From the NCBI RefSeq assembly GCF_000430545.1, contig NZ_KE387163.1, positions 526,439 to 590,438 on the forward strand: DNA of 64,000 nt, written 5' to 3'. Below are positions 9,602 through 17,336 of the stretch, piece by piece (position 1 is the stretch's first letter; the number at the start of each line of letters is the position of its first letter). The notes under the pieces were generated by a model that was not told the origin of the DNA, made no database searches, and saw only the letters and a list, made by a program, of their open reading frames with translations. Source of the DNA: Tenacibaculum ovolyticum DSM 18103 (GTDB taxonomy: Bacteria > Bacteroidota > Bacteroidia > Flavobacteriales > Flavobacteriaceae). A program made the translations under genes and the position numbers.

Positions 9602-10108
9602 ATGAAACAACTTACACATTACGATATCGAAAACAAGCAACAAAAATTTCCTATAACTATTGTTTGTGATGCTATTAGAACTCCTGAAAATATAGGAATG
9701 TGTTTTCGCATATCTGAAAGCTTTGGGGTTGAAAAAATATTTTTACACGAAAGCTCTCCATCTATTGAGAATAGAAACGTAAAACGTACTGCTCGAAATA
9801 CAGATACTCAAATTGAACATGAAATATATACTGATTTCGATTTTCTAATCAATAAATTAAAAGAAGAAGGGAATACTATTATAGGTATTGAAATTGCTGA
9901 TGAGAGTATAAGAATTCAAGATTTTGATTTTACTTCAAAAGAAAAAATAGTTTTACTTTTGGGGAGTGAAAGAAACGGAATTGAAAACATAAACCTAGTA
10001 GACGCCACCGTTGCTATACCTATGTATGGCCGTAACTCGTCAATGAATGTAATACATAGTTTAAGTATTGCTTTATATGAAACAACAAATCAATTAAATA
10101 AAAAATAA
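9602..10108 (+). CDS. TrmH/SpoU-family RNA 2'-O-methyltransferase
   Basis: This 168-residue SPOUT methyltransferase has the three family motifs: VCDAIRTPENIGMCFRISESFG (motif 1), IVLLLGSERNGI (motif 2) and IPMYGRNSSMNVIHSLSIALYE (motif 3, part of the trefoil knot that binds S-adenosylmethionine). It would methylate a ribose 2'-OH in tRNA or rRNA; which base is not known. Its ATG follows the AraC stop with no gap, so the two are translationally coupled. Confidence 0.9.
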   Translation: MKQLTHYDIENKQQKFPITIVCDAIRTPENIGMCFRISESFGVEKIFLHESSPSIENRNVKRTARNTDTQIEHEIYTDFDFLINKLKEEGNTIIGIEIADESIRIQDFDFTSKEKIVLLLGSERNGIENINLVDATVAIPMYGRNSSMNVIHSLSIALYETTNQLNKK

Positions 10109-10182
10109 CACTACAAACATTGTAGAATAATTTTAAGATAAAATCACTTTATCTTATTAGTAATAGATACATAAACAAAAGA

Positions 10183-11193
10183 ATGAAAGGAGCTTTATTA
10201 GTAAACTTAGGATCTCCAGAAAGTACAGATCCAAAAGATGTAAAAAAATACTTAGGTGAATTTTTAATGGATGAACGTGTAATTGATGTTCCTTATTGGT
10301 TTCGTTCATTTTTAGTTAAAGGAATCATATTAAATACACGCCCTAAAAAATCTGCCGCAGCTTATAAAAAAATTTGGTGGAAAGAAGGTTCTCCTTTAAT
10401 TGTTTTATCTGAACGCTTACAAAATAAGGTTCAACAAAAAACAGCACTTCCTGTTGCATTAGCAATGCGCTATGGTACAATGACCATAAAGAAAGGACTG
10501 CAAGAATTGCATGATAAAGGAGTTACTGAAGTTATGTTAATTCCTTTATATCCTCAGTTTGCAATGGCAACTACTGAGACCATTGTCGTTTTAGCAGAAG
10601 AAATACGTGCAGCTTTTTTTCCTGAAATGAAAATTACAGATGTTCCTGCGTTTTACAAGAAACCTGAATATATTAAAGCTTTATCAAACAGTATTAAAGA
10701 TTATTTAGCTGATAAAGATTATGATCATGTACTATTTTCATACCATGGAGTTCCAGAGCGACACATTGGTAAATCGGATATTACAAAAAGTCATTGTAAA
10801 ATAGACGGAAGCTGCTGTAATACTCCTTCAAAGGCACATGAGTTTTGTTACCGCCACCAATGTCTTCAAACCACAAAAAATGTAATTTCTGAATTAGGTT
10901 TAGATGAAAATAACGTTTCTACCTCTTTTCAGTCTCGTTTAGGAGTTGATCCTTGGTTACAACCTTACACAGACAGAACTATTGTAAACAAAGCTGAAAA
11001 AGATGGAGTTAAAAAATTAGCTATCGTTACTCCTGCTTTTGTTTCTGATTGTTTAGAAACCTTAGAAGAAATAGCTATGGAAGGAAAACATGAATTTTTA
11101 GAAGCTGGAGGAGAAGAGTTTTACACAGTACCTTGTATTAATGATGATGAAGAATGGGTAGATGTTTTAGCTGGATGGATTAACGAATTTTAA
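10183..11193 (+). CDS. hemH: Ferrochelatase
   Basis: This 336-residue protein inserts the iron into the porphyrin, the last pathway step. It has the family pattern: KGALLVNLGSPES at the N-terminus, the region with the catalytic histidine VLFSYHGVPERHI, the segment FQSRLGVDPWLQPYT and the glutamates of CLETLEEIAMEG. It is followed 12 bp later by hemJ. An inverted repeat TAAGATAAA / TTTATCTTA at about 10134-10156 in the leader could be an operator or attenuator. Confidence 0.97.
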   Translation: MKGALLVNLGSPESTDPKDVKKYLGEFLMDERVIDVPYWFRSFLVKGIILNTRPKKSAAAYKKIWWKEGSPLIVLSERLQNKVQQKTALPVALAMRYGTMTIKKGLQELHDKGVTEVMLIPLYPQFAMATTETIVVLAEEIRAAFFPEMKITDVPAFYKKPEYIKALSNSIKDYLADKDYDHVLFSYHGVPERHIGKSDITKSHCKIDGSCCNTPSKAHEFCYRHQCLQTTKNVISELGLDENNVSTSFQSRLGVDPWLQPYTDRTIVNKAEKDGVKKLAIVTPAFVSDCLETLEEIAMEGKHEFLEAGGEEFYTVPCINDDEEWVDVLAGWINEF

Positions 11194-11205
11194 AATAAAT
11201 CAATT

Positions 11206-11796
11206 ATGGATTTTTTATACATAAAAGCATTACATATTATTTTTGTAGTTACTTGGTTTGCTGGTTTGTTTTACATAGGTAGGTTATTTATTTATCACGT
11301 AGAGGCAGAATCAAAAGACGAACCAGCTAAATCAATTTTACAAACTCAATATAAATTAATGTCGAAACGCTTATGGTATATTATTACTTGGCCTTCATTA
11401 TTTTCAGCTAGTTTTTTTGCTTTTTGGCTACTTTATAAAAACCCTATTTATTTAGAAATGCCTTGGATGCATGTAAAATTAGCTTTTGTTTTAGCACTAT
11501 ATTTTTACCATGGATTTTGTCATAGAATATACAAAGAATTGCAACGTGATGAGATTAAGTACTCTCCTACAAAACTTAGAATATTTAATGAAGCGCCTAC
11601 GGTAATTTTATTTGCTGTAGTATTTCTAGTTGTTTTAAAAAATGCAATTAATTGGATTTGGGGAGTTGTAGGTATTATTCTTTTTGGAGTTTTACTAATG
11701 ATAGGTATTCGTTTTTATAAAAAAATTAGAGCCAAAAAATCATGGGATAAATTCGAAAAAGAATTAATTGAAGAGGATGAAAAACTCGATAATTAA
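11206..11796 (+). CDS. hemJ: HemJ-type protoporphyrinogen IX oxidase
   Basis: This 196-residue membrane protein has four to five transmembrane segments. It begins MDFLYIKALHIIFVVTWFAG, the mark of the HemJ (UPF0093) family, with the conserved histidine in the first helix; WMHVKLAFVLALYFYHGFCH is the second conserved block. HemJ oxidises protoporphyrinogen IX to protoporphyrin IX, using a bound heme. It directly follows hemH, which uses its product. A very charged C-terminal tail follows the last helix. Confidence 0.9.
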   Translation: MDFLYIKALHIIFVVTWFAGLFYIGRLFIYHVEAESKDEPAKSILQTQYKLMSKRLWYIITWPSLFSASFFAFWLLYKNPIYLEMPWMHVKLAFVLALYFYHGFCHRIYKELQRDEIKYSPTKLRIFNEAPTVILFAVVFLVVLKNAINWIWGVVGIILFGVLLMIGIRFYKKIRAKKSWDKFEKELIEEDEKLDN

Positions 11797-11825
11797 TTAT
11801 ACTTTCGCGCACTAAATTAAAAAAA

Positions 11826-12224
11826 ATGAAAAAACTACTTATTTTATCTATCACCATTTTAAGCTTACTCTCTTGTTCTAACAACAATGATAATTTAGAT
11901 CCTTTTATTGGTACTTGGTCATTATTTTCTTTAGATGGAACAGAAGTTAGTGATTGTGAAAAACAAACAACAATCACAATTATTGAAGGTGGTACATTTA
12001 CTGCTACTTATTATTTTGATGAGCCAGACAATACCTGCCTTGAAGAAGAATCTTTTACAGGAACATGGACTAATAAAGGTAATAATAATTATACAACTAC
12101 AGGAGATGGAGATACCGAGTCATCTAAAATAATACTTAAAGACAATAGTACTTATAATTTCATATTAACAGAGATAACTCCTGACGGAGCAAGAACGAGT
12201 ATTACTACCTTTAAGAAAAAATAA
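11826..12224 (+). CDS. Lipocalin-like lipoprotein
   Basis: This 132-residue protein has a lipoprotein signal ending SLLSCSNNND (Cys17 lipidated). The mature part begins PFIGTWSLFSLDGTEV and continues as a beta-strand-rich domain with SFTGTWTNKGNNNY, the pattern of the lipocalin-like family often annotated in Flavobacteriia. The ligand is unknown. It is the last gene of the plus-strand hem unit and is followed by a strong terminator. Confidence 0.75.
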   Translation: MKKLLILSITILSLLSCSNNNDNLDPFIGTWSLFSLDGTEVSDCEKQTTITIIEGGTFTATYYFDEPDNTCLEEESFTGTWTNKGNNNYTTTGDGDTESSKIILKDNSTYNFILTEITPDGARTSITTFKKK

Positions 12225-12246
12225 TTCATTTCCTTCTTAACATAAT

Positions 12247-12280
12247 AAAAAAAGCGAAGTTTAAAAACTTCGCTTTTTTT
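12247..12280 (+). terminator. Intrinsic terminator after the hemH-hemJ unit
   Basis: The inverted repeat AAAAAGCGAAGTTT / AAACTTCGCTTTTT with a T-run is 23 bp after the lipocalin-like gene. Confidence 0.9.
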
Positions 12281-12298
12281 ATGTAATCATCCTTTTAT

Positions 12299-12400
12299 TT
12301 ACTGTTCAAAAGGAATCTTATTAACAATACTTCTATCTCAATTTACCCCATGAGCAATAAATAGTAGAGGTTGTTATATTACATTTTCAACCTGCTTATA
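12299..12400 (-). pseudogene. recR: Decayed recR 3' fragment
   Basis: The minus strand reads YKQVENVI, then stops and frameshifts, then IAHGV, and ends DRSIVNKIPFEQ and a stop codon. The intact recR of this window ends YKQIEKFNI ... IARGI ... [17 protein letters not shown]. So this is a recR tail with in-frame stops and about 33 bases missing (the part for [15 protein letters not shown]). It is too short and broken to be expressed. I read it as a recR tail left behind by an older integration into the same gene. Homology fades left of position 12299 and right of about 12400. Confidence 0.75.
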
Positions 12401-12523
12401 AACTTGACACCATCTTCTTATTTAGTAAAAAACAATGAATATAATAAGAGATTCTCTTTCCTTATTTATAAAGCTACTAGAATTCTATCTTCTAGTTTTA
12501 CAAAAGTATACAAAAAACATCTT

Positions 12524-13333
12524 CTAAACTTTTTCTTCTATAATAGCTAAAAGCTTATCAGACCAAAGCATTTTAAAATGACCGGTTTTTTCTATCTCAA
12601 TAAACGCTGCATTTTTCATCTGATTACAAACTTGCTTTGAATTTTCGATCTTAACAACTCTATCTTTTTTATCATGAATAAAAAAAGCATTATCAAATGA
12701 AATATTTTTCACAAAAAGACTTGCCTCCATATCTAAAGGTTCATAGTTGGTCGTCTTTCTTATTAATTTAATAAAAGCATTTTTTGTTTTATATGTCAAC
12801 CCGAAATACCTTATTGTTTCTTGAATATAATCTATAAACTTATCTGGAGTTGTGCATTGTATCAATGTATTTCCTTTATATTTCAAAGAACTCATCGCCA
12901 TTAAAGCCAACACACTTCCTATTGAATGTGTTATAACAAGATTATAGGTTTCTCTCTTTAAAAGAACCTCTATTAATTCAGGAATGTCAAAAAAATCTGT
13001 TTTCCTTTTAGTACTATTTCCATGACTTGGAGCATCAAAACTAATGACTCTATATCCTTTTTTAACTAAAACCGGAATTATGGCACCAAAATTAGAAGCT
13101 CTTCCTTCCCATCCATGAACAAGTAATGCTGTTTTTTCTCCTTTTCCCCATTCGTACATCGCAATATCAAACTTCTTGAACGATATACTACTCTTTTTTG
13201 ATTGCTCAATAATAGATTTTTCAAAAGACCTAAATTTCTTAGCTCTTGGATTTGATATAAAATGAAATGCTATTTTTGCTGTTACTCTAGGAGAAATACG
13301 TTCTATTAGTCTAAAAAAATTCTTTTTTTTCAT
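12524..13333 (-). CDS. Alpha/beta hydrolase
   Basis: This 269-residue protein has an alpha/beta-hydrolase fold: LLVHGWEGRASNFG (oxyanion region), GYRVISFDAPSHGNS, the nucleophile Ser137 in ITHSIGS, then an aspartate in FIHDKKDRVV and His252 in KTGHFKMLW as the other members of the triad. There is no signal peptide. The substrate is unknown. It lies just downstream of the Crp/Fnr-type gene on the same strand, and both sit between two recR tails, so they may be cargo left by an older element. Confidence 0.85.
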   Translation of the reverse strand: MKKKNFFRLIERISPRVTAKIAFHFISNPRAKKFRSFEKSIIEQSKKSSISFKKFDIAMYEWGKGEKTALLVHGWEGRASNFGAIIPVLVKKGYRVISFDAPSHGNSTKRKTDFFDIPELIEVLLKRETYNLVITHSIGSVLALMAMSSLKYKGNTLIQCTTPDKFIDYIQETIRYFGLTYKTKNAFIKLIRKTTNYEPLDMEASLFVKNISFDNAFFIHDKKDRVVKIENSKQVCNQMKNAAFIEIEKTGHFKMLWSDKLLAIIEEKV

Positions 13334-13403
13334 ATTTCTTTACTGATTAAATAATTAATGAAACAAAGAAAAAAAAATACGCTTAGAAATTCATTGACCT
13401 CGG

Positions 13404-14000
13404 TTAAGAAAAGCTAATTTCAGCTATTCTTCTTCGAATACGACTTAAACTCTCTGGCTGAACACCAATATATTGCGCTATGTAATACTGAGGAATTCTA
13501 TTTAATAATTTAGGGCTATTTTTCAGCAAATCGGTATACCATTGCTCAGGTGTATTAGTTAATAAAGCTTGGGTGTGTTTATCTTTTTGAATGAGAATTT
13601 TTTTATAAAAAAATTCTCTAAGCTTCCCCCAATTAGAAATTTGAGTAGATAAAGTGTTAATCGTTTCTTTTGAAAAAAGAATCAACTCACAATTTTCTAA
13701 AGCTTGAATCGTAAATTTAGATGGATTAGAAGATAAAAAACTTTCTAAATCCCCCACCCATTGCCCTTCTTCAAAAAATTGAATAATACGTTCTGTTCCG
13801 TTTTCAATGGTATAGAAACTTCGTAGTACTCCCTTTTGAACATACGCTTCAAAATTACAAACACTTCCTTTTAAATGTAATATTTCAGAAATTTTAAGTG
13901 TTTTCTTATTTAAAGTATCTTTTAATACAGCTAACTCCTTTTCTGTAATAGAAATTATCTTTGATATTTGATTAAATAGCTCTGAACTCATATAACTCAA
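13404..14000 (-). CDS. Crp/Fnr-family transcriptional regulator
   Basis: This 198-residue protein has an N-terminal cyclic-nucleotide-binding-like beta barrel (LKISEILHLKGSVCNFEAYVQKGVLRSFYTIENGTERIIQF) and a C-terminal helix-turn-helix (YIAQYIGVQPESLSRIRRRI). This pattern is common in Bacteroidota, where such regulators often control a neighbouring enzyme gene. A second in-frame ATG three codons in is also possible. The gene begins only 15 bp from the orphan recR tail, on the left flank of the integrated element. It probably controls the hydrolase gene downstream. Confidence 0.85.
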   Translation of the reverse strand: MSYMSSELFNQISKIISITEKELAVLKDTLNKKTLKISEILHLKGSVCNFEAYVQKGVLRSFYTIENGTERIIQFFEEGQWVGDLESFLSSNPSKFTIQALENCELILFSKETINTLSTQISNWGKLREFFYKKILIQKDKHTQALLTNTPEQWYTDLLKNSPKLLNRIPQYYIAQYIGVQPESLSRIRRRIAEISFS

Positions 14001-14015
14001 ATTTAAACTATTATA

Positions 14016-14049
14016 TTAACTTTTTATACTTTGCTCAAAAGGAATTCTA
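14016..14049 (-). pseudogene. recR: Orphan recR C-terminal codons at left element junction
   Basis: The minus strand reads [10 protein letters not shown] and a stop (stop 14016-14018), matching the end of intact recR ([11 protein letters not shown]). Beyond the 18-bp core the codons differ (AGT ATA AAA against TCA ATT AAA) although the amino acids agree. So this is a separate recR tail displaced when the element inserted. Confidence 0.85.
14032..14049. repeat. att core, left copy (18-bp direct repeat)
   Basis: TGCTCAAAAGGAATTCTA occurs here and at 47585-47602 in the same direction; flanking bases differ. It lies in a recR tail at both places, which is what integration into the 3' end of recR by the resident recombinase would leave. 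Confidence 0.85.
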
Positions 14050-14631
14050 CAAAACAAAATAAACACCTAATAAACAAACCATTAAACACACCATAGAATT
14101 AAAAGTGAAATATAAGTGAACCTAAATACTTCTTTCACCAAGTTTAAGACTATAATAAATGTTCTAGAGCAAAAAATTATATGACAAATTTACTATTCTA
14201 TTTTAAGTTTTAAAAACTATAGTTTTTTTATATATCAAGACTTCTTTCACACCAATATTTCTTACATTTATACTCTAATAACAAACTCTTATAAACTTTT
14301 TTTATAAAGAACTTTATTATTAGATCAGATTTGTACTATAAGTATGGTTTTACCTTACTTATTTTATGGTTTTTTAGCGTTCTCTTTATTATGGACACAC
14401 TACTTTTTATTTTTGTTTAACAAGAATAAAAGTTCCTTTTATTCCGCCTAAAAACACCTGATAAAAAGAATATTATCAAGCATAAACAAATTATAATACA
14501 TTAAAAAACTACAACGATATAAGCGATATATGATCACCATGGTAACTATACCCGTCTTATATGAGATATATAGTTACCTTAGTAACTATATATTGTTGTT
14601 ATGTACAATATGGAAAGGCATTTAGAGAAGA
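14050..14631. other. Gene-free left arm of the element with repeats
   Basis: I see no credible gene here. The stretch 14353-14373 matches 42609-42629 exactly over 21 bases (CCTTACTTATTTTATGG and four T). It is followed by TATTTTTG (14408-14415, -7-like) and a perfect hairpin GAATAAAAG / CTTTTATTC (14424-14444), the same order as the small-RNA-like units of the right arm. Further on, GGTAACTATA (14541-14550), its inverse TATAGTTACC (14569-14578) and GTAACTATA (14582-14590) form overlapping palindromes before the first gene, either an operator or an attC-like fold. Confidence 0.6.
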
Positions 14632-15675
14632 ATGAAATTATTTGATAAAATATTTAAAAAAAAGAACGTTGATAAGACTTCAGACCTGACAACTATAACA
14701 AGGACTGAAACTTTTGAAGGATTCTCTATTCCTGGAATAATCCACAATATGCAATACCATTTTACTGATCTACAAGTTTATAGTGATGGTTTGATTTCTT
14801 GTTGGGAAATGGTAGACTTATCAATACTAAGAAATAAAATTAACCAAGGATGGATTGTAACCAAAATTCCAAACGGAGAAGCAATTTCAATTTTTAATTT
14901 AGGTCATTGGTATATTGAGCAAGGAGAATGGGATCATACAAAAGAATCTCTATATGAGTTTATTTCGTCCTTAATTAAAAGATTAAATCCTACTTTGGAA
15001 AATCTTCATAATTACAATGGAAATAATTCAAAAAAAATAGGAAAAGTAGAAGTTGCTAAACACTTTGATCCTTCGCCAAAACCTTATCATTATGATAATC
15101 TTGATTCAATACTTCCAAATAAAGTCAACGGAGAAAAGTTTCATTTCTTTTATAGAATCAACGATAATAAAACCTATCTAACAGAACTCTCAATTTATGA
15201 AAGTGGACGTGTAGAATTAACTAATTTACCAACTAAGAAAGTTATTGATTTTTCGGATGTGAAAAACTTAATAAATGAGAAGATTTTAGTTACTGACTTA
15301 AAAATTGGAGAAACTGTTACAATCCTAAATTTAGGTTCTTTTAAAATTAAATCTGGAAGCGGAGTTGATATAAATTTCAAATTAAACGAACTGACAGATA
15401 AATTAAATGAACTAAATGGTAAAGAAAATAGCATTAACAAATGCGCAAGAATTTTCAAAGAATACAAAAATAACCCTAATGTTAAATTAAAGGAGGAATT
15501 AAAAATAGCTTATGAAGCTGTTCCTGAGCATAAGCGGATATTTGTTGGAACTATGGATACTAAAGACTATGAAGTTCGACAAGTGATATACGGAGATATC
15601 GTCAAAAAAGAATGGGAAGACGATTATGGATATGAGTACCCATATGACGATATGCCAGAACCAAAAGATAAATAA
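14632..15675 (+). CDS. Unknown protein with internally duplicated domain
   Basis: I do not recognise this 347-residue protein. It has two related halves: residues about 35-105 (LQVYSDGLISCWEMVDLS ... WIVTKIPNGEAISIFNLGHW) and about 185-250 (LSIYESGRVELTNLPTKK ... ILVTDLKIGETVTILNLGSF). The shared pattern, Y-[SE]-[DS]-G, then a short helix, then I-x-x-G-E-x-[VI]-x-I-x-N-L-G, suggests a tandem beta-rich module. The C-terminal 80 residues are charged and end YEYPYDDMPEPKDK. There is no signal peptide or membrane segment. It is in the left cargo arm, just before a palindromic repeat and the PRTase-like gene. Confidence 0.6.
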   Translation: MKLFDKIFKKKNVDKTSDLTTITRTETFEGFSIPGIIHNMQYHFTDLQVYSDGLISCWEMVDLSILRNKINQGWIVTKIPNGEAISIFNLGHWYIEQGEWDHTKESLYEFISSLIKRLNPTLENLHNYNGNNSKKIGKVEVAKHFDPSPKPYHYDNLDSILPNKVNGEKFHFFYRINDNKTYLTELSIYESGRVELTNLPTKKVIDFSDVKNLINEKILVTDLKIGETVTILNLGSFKIKSGSGVDINFKLNELTDKLNELNGKENSINKCARIFKEYKNNPNVKLKEELKIAYEAVPEHKRIFVGTMDTKDYEVRQVIYGDIVKKEWEDDYGYEYPYDDMPEPKDK

Positions 15676-15681
15676 AAAAGC

Positions 15682-15770
15682 ACATAACAATTTGTATAAT
15701 GCATATGCACCCTACGGGATGCAAACGCACCATACAAGAGACGTTGTGTGTAATTATACAAATTCCTACT
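15682..15770. repeat. attC-like palindromic intergenic repeat
   Basis: AATTTGTATAAT (15689-15700) and ATTATACAAATT (15753-15764) form a perfect 12-bp inverted repeat around a 52-base centre containing GACGTTGTGTG. Repeats with ACGTTGTGTG or ACACAACA beside single genes are common in flavobacterial genomes and resemble integron attC sites in layout. No integron integrase is visible here. Confidence 0.5.
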
Positions 15771-15775
15771 CAAAA

Positions 15776-16903
15776 ATGAATGAACATCTGAAAGAGTTAA
15801 TTACTGCTGATAATGTACTCTCATATTCCAATGCTTGTATTCAGGTTTGTGAGACTCTTTTAGAATTAAAAGATGAAGATTACAAAAGATTAATAATACC
15901 TAGCAGAGGCGCTTACCCTTTTTTTAATGGAGCTTTAACTTCTTTATATTTTCTAACAGACTCCCCTGTTGAACGAATGAATTTCAATCTTCACTTTGAC
16001 CTATGGTTATTACCATACACATCAGATTGGGGGCAAGCAGATATAAATACAGATTCTAAATCAGTTAGAAAGTTTTGGTCAAAAATCCTAGCTGACTCTA
16101 TTAGAAAAAAATCAACCCCTTACACTCATTTCTATAATAATTTAGTTGACTTAATTGGAAATAGATTAACAATTAATACAACAGATTTAAAAATTGACAA
16201 ACATTACAAAAAGAATAATATAAAAGATGAAAAATTTATTTTTATAGATACTGCTATCTCAGGAAAAGCAATTTGTGATATTATTGAATCCTTCTACGAA
16301 TTTAATTTAACTGATTTTTTCATAATTATGATTACTGATTCCGAAGGAGAAAACTTAAAACCTGAATACAAAAAAATCATTGAAAAAGAAAAACAATTAG
16401 GAAGATTAAAACAAATAAATGTCAAAAATATTTATTCTGAAGATGCGAGTCCTTTATTAAACACTGGTATTTCAAGTATAGTTTTCCCTTCACTAATCGA
16501 AAGAGCATATAATGAAATAAATGAATTTAAAAAGAACCAATTTGCAGGTGCTGGTTTATGGTTTATTGATTCTGTTTCTCATTTAGTAAAACATAACCCT
16601 CAAATTAATGGTGTAAGAGGGATATTATCAACACTAAATTACCGAGGTTTATCAAATAATTTTGGAAAAGAGGATATTTGGTTTAAAGAATCAACAGAGT
16701 ATGATGTTGAAAAAATGATTGAACGACTAGGGAATTTTAATTTATTAGACGGAAGTTCTACTAAAGAGCTCATTTATGATAGAATATCATCAAGAACAAA
16801 AAAACTCGAAGAAAATGTTGATGTTACAGGTTCTCACATAATTAGAATCGATTTACATCAAGATATAATTACACAATTAATCAAGCCAATTAAATATAAA
16901 TAA
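15776..16903 (+). CDS. PRTase-like protein, cargo gene
   Basis: This is a 375-residue protein. I start it at ATG 15776 (MNEHLKELITADNVLSY); the longer frame runs back through a palindromic repeat into the previous gene. Two patches look like a type I phosphoribosyltransferase fold: LIIPSRGAYPFFNGALTSLY (residues about 40-58) and FIFIDTAISGKAICDIIESF (about 155-174), the latter like the PRPP-binding loop hh-D-[TD]-x-x-[ST]-G-x-[AT]. The rest has no family I know. Its place between two palindromic repeats in the cargo arm suggests a single-gene cassette, possibly defence. The enzymatic activity is an inference. Confidence 0.5.
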   Translation: MNEHLKELITADNVLSYSNACIQVCETLLELKDEDYKRLIIPSRGAYPFFNGALTSLYFLTDSPVERMNFNLHFDLWLLPYTSDWGQADINTDSKSVRKFWSKILADSIRKKSTPYTHFYNNLVDLIGNRLTINTTDLKIDKHYKKNNIKDEKFIFIDTAISGKAICDIIESFYEFNLTDFFIIMITDSEGENLKPEYKKIIEKEKQLGRLKQINVKNIYSEDASPLLNTGISSIVFPSLIERAYNEINEFKKNQFAGAGLWFIDSVSHLVKHNPQINGVRGILSTLNYRGLSNNFGKEDIWFKESTEYDVEKMIERLGNFNLLDGSSTKELIYDRISSRTKKLEENVDVTGSHIIRIDLHQDIITQLIKPIKYK

Positions 16904-17098
16904 ACTACACACAACAATGGCTATAATTAATACGGGTTTTAGTGCCTAATCCAAAGTTTAGTGTATTTTATAAAGTCCGCCAAATCTTTTGATTTGGCTT
17001 TAGAACAAAAAAATTAAAACAAAATAAAAAGTTTTGGCTAAGTGCTTAATCGGAAATTCAGTAATTTTAATTCCCGTACTAACCATAGCCGAGACGTT
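16904..17098. repeat. Flavobacterial attC-like repeat
   Basis: Outer arms GGCTATAATTAATACGGG (16919-16936) and CCCGTACTAACCATAGCC (17073-17090) pair with three mismatches. Inside is a perfect hairpin GCCAAATC TTTT GATTTGGC (16979-16998), flanked by two related 25-mers (AGTGCCTAATCCAAAGTTTA and AGTGCTTAATCGGAAATTCA). I recognise this as a dispersed intergenic repeat seen in many Flavobacteriaceae, commonly next to cassette-like genes. It closes the left cargo arm. Confidence 0.65.
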
Positions 17099-17100
17099 AG

Positions 17101-17280
17101 TTTGTTGCAGTTTTGTTGCAACAAAAGCAAATTATTGTTGCAGCACGCTTACAACGCTGCAACACCAATAAACACAGCACTTTTAAAAACTATTACAGAA
17201 AATTAAACACCCTGTTGCAACAAGCAACAACAAAATTGCAACAAAACTGCAACAGAATTTAAAGTTGTTGCAACAAAAAT
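17101..17280. repeat. Cluster of GTTGCAAC palindromes
   Basis: The 16-bp palindrome TTTTGTTGCAACAAAA is perfect at 17111-17126. Close variants of TTGTTGCA or TGCAACAA recur about eight times up to 17275. The same motif clusters again at 29377-29540 and inside the polyvalent gene (18090-18225). There is no gene in this stretch. It marks the 3' boundary of the provirus structural module. Confidence 0.75.
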
Positions 17281-17307
17281 CCCACTCAAAAACTGAGTGG
17301 GATTTTT
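17275..17307 (-). terminator. Bidirectional terminator at the end of the structural block
   Basis: CCCACTCA / TGAGTGGG (17281-17288 and 17294-17301) is flanked by AAAAAT on the left and ATTTTTA on the right, so it can end transcripts from either side. Confidence 0.85.
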
Positions 17308-17336
17308 ATCATGAAAAGTTAATATTGTAGTTGCAC

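Noticed and set aside
12299..12400. Short real gene or terminator
   Set aside because: It aligns with recR in pieces and has stop codons and a deletion; no start and no hairpin.
15626..15775. Longer start for the PRTase-like gene
   Set aside because: The extension overlaps the end of the upstream gene and runs through a palindromic repeat; ATG 15776 is a natural start after the repeat.
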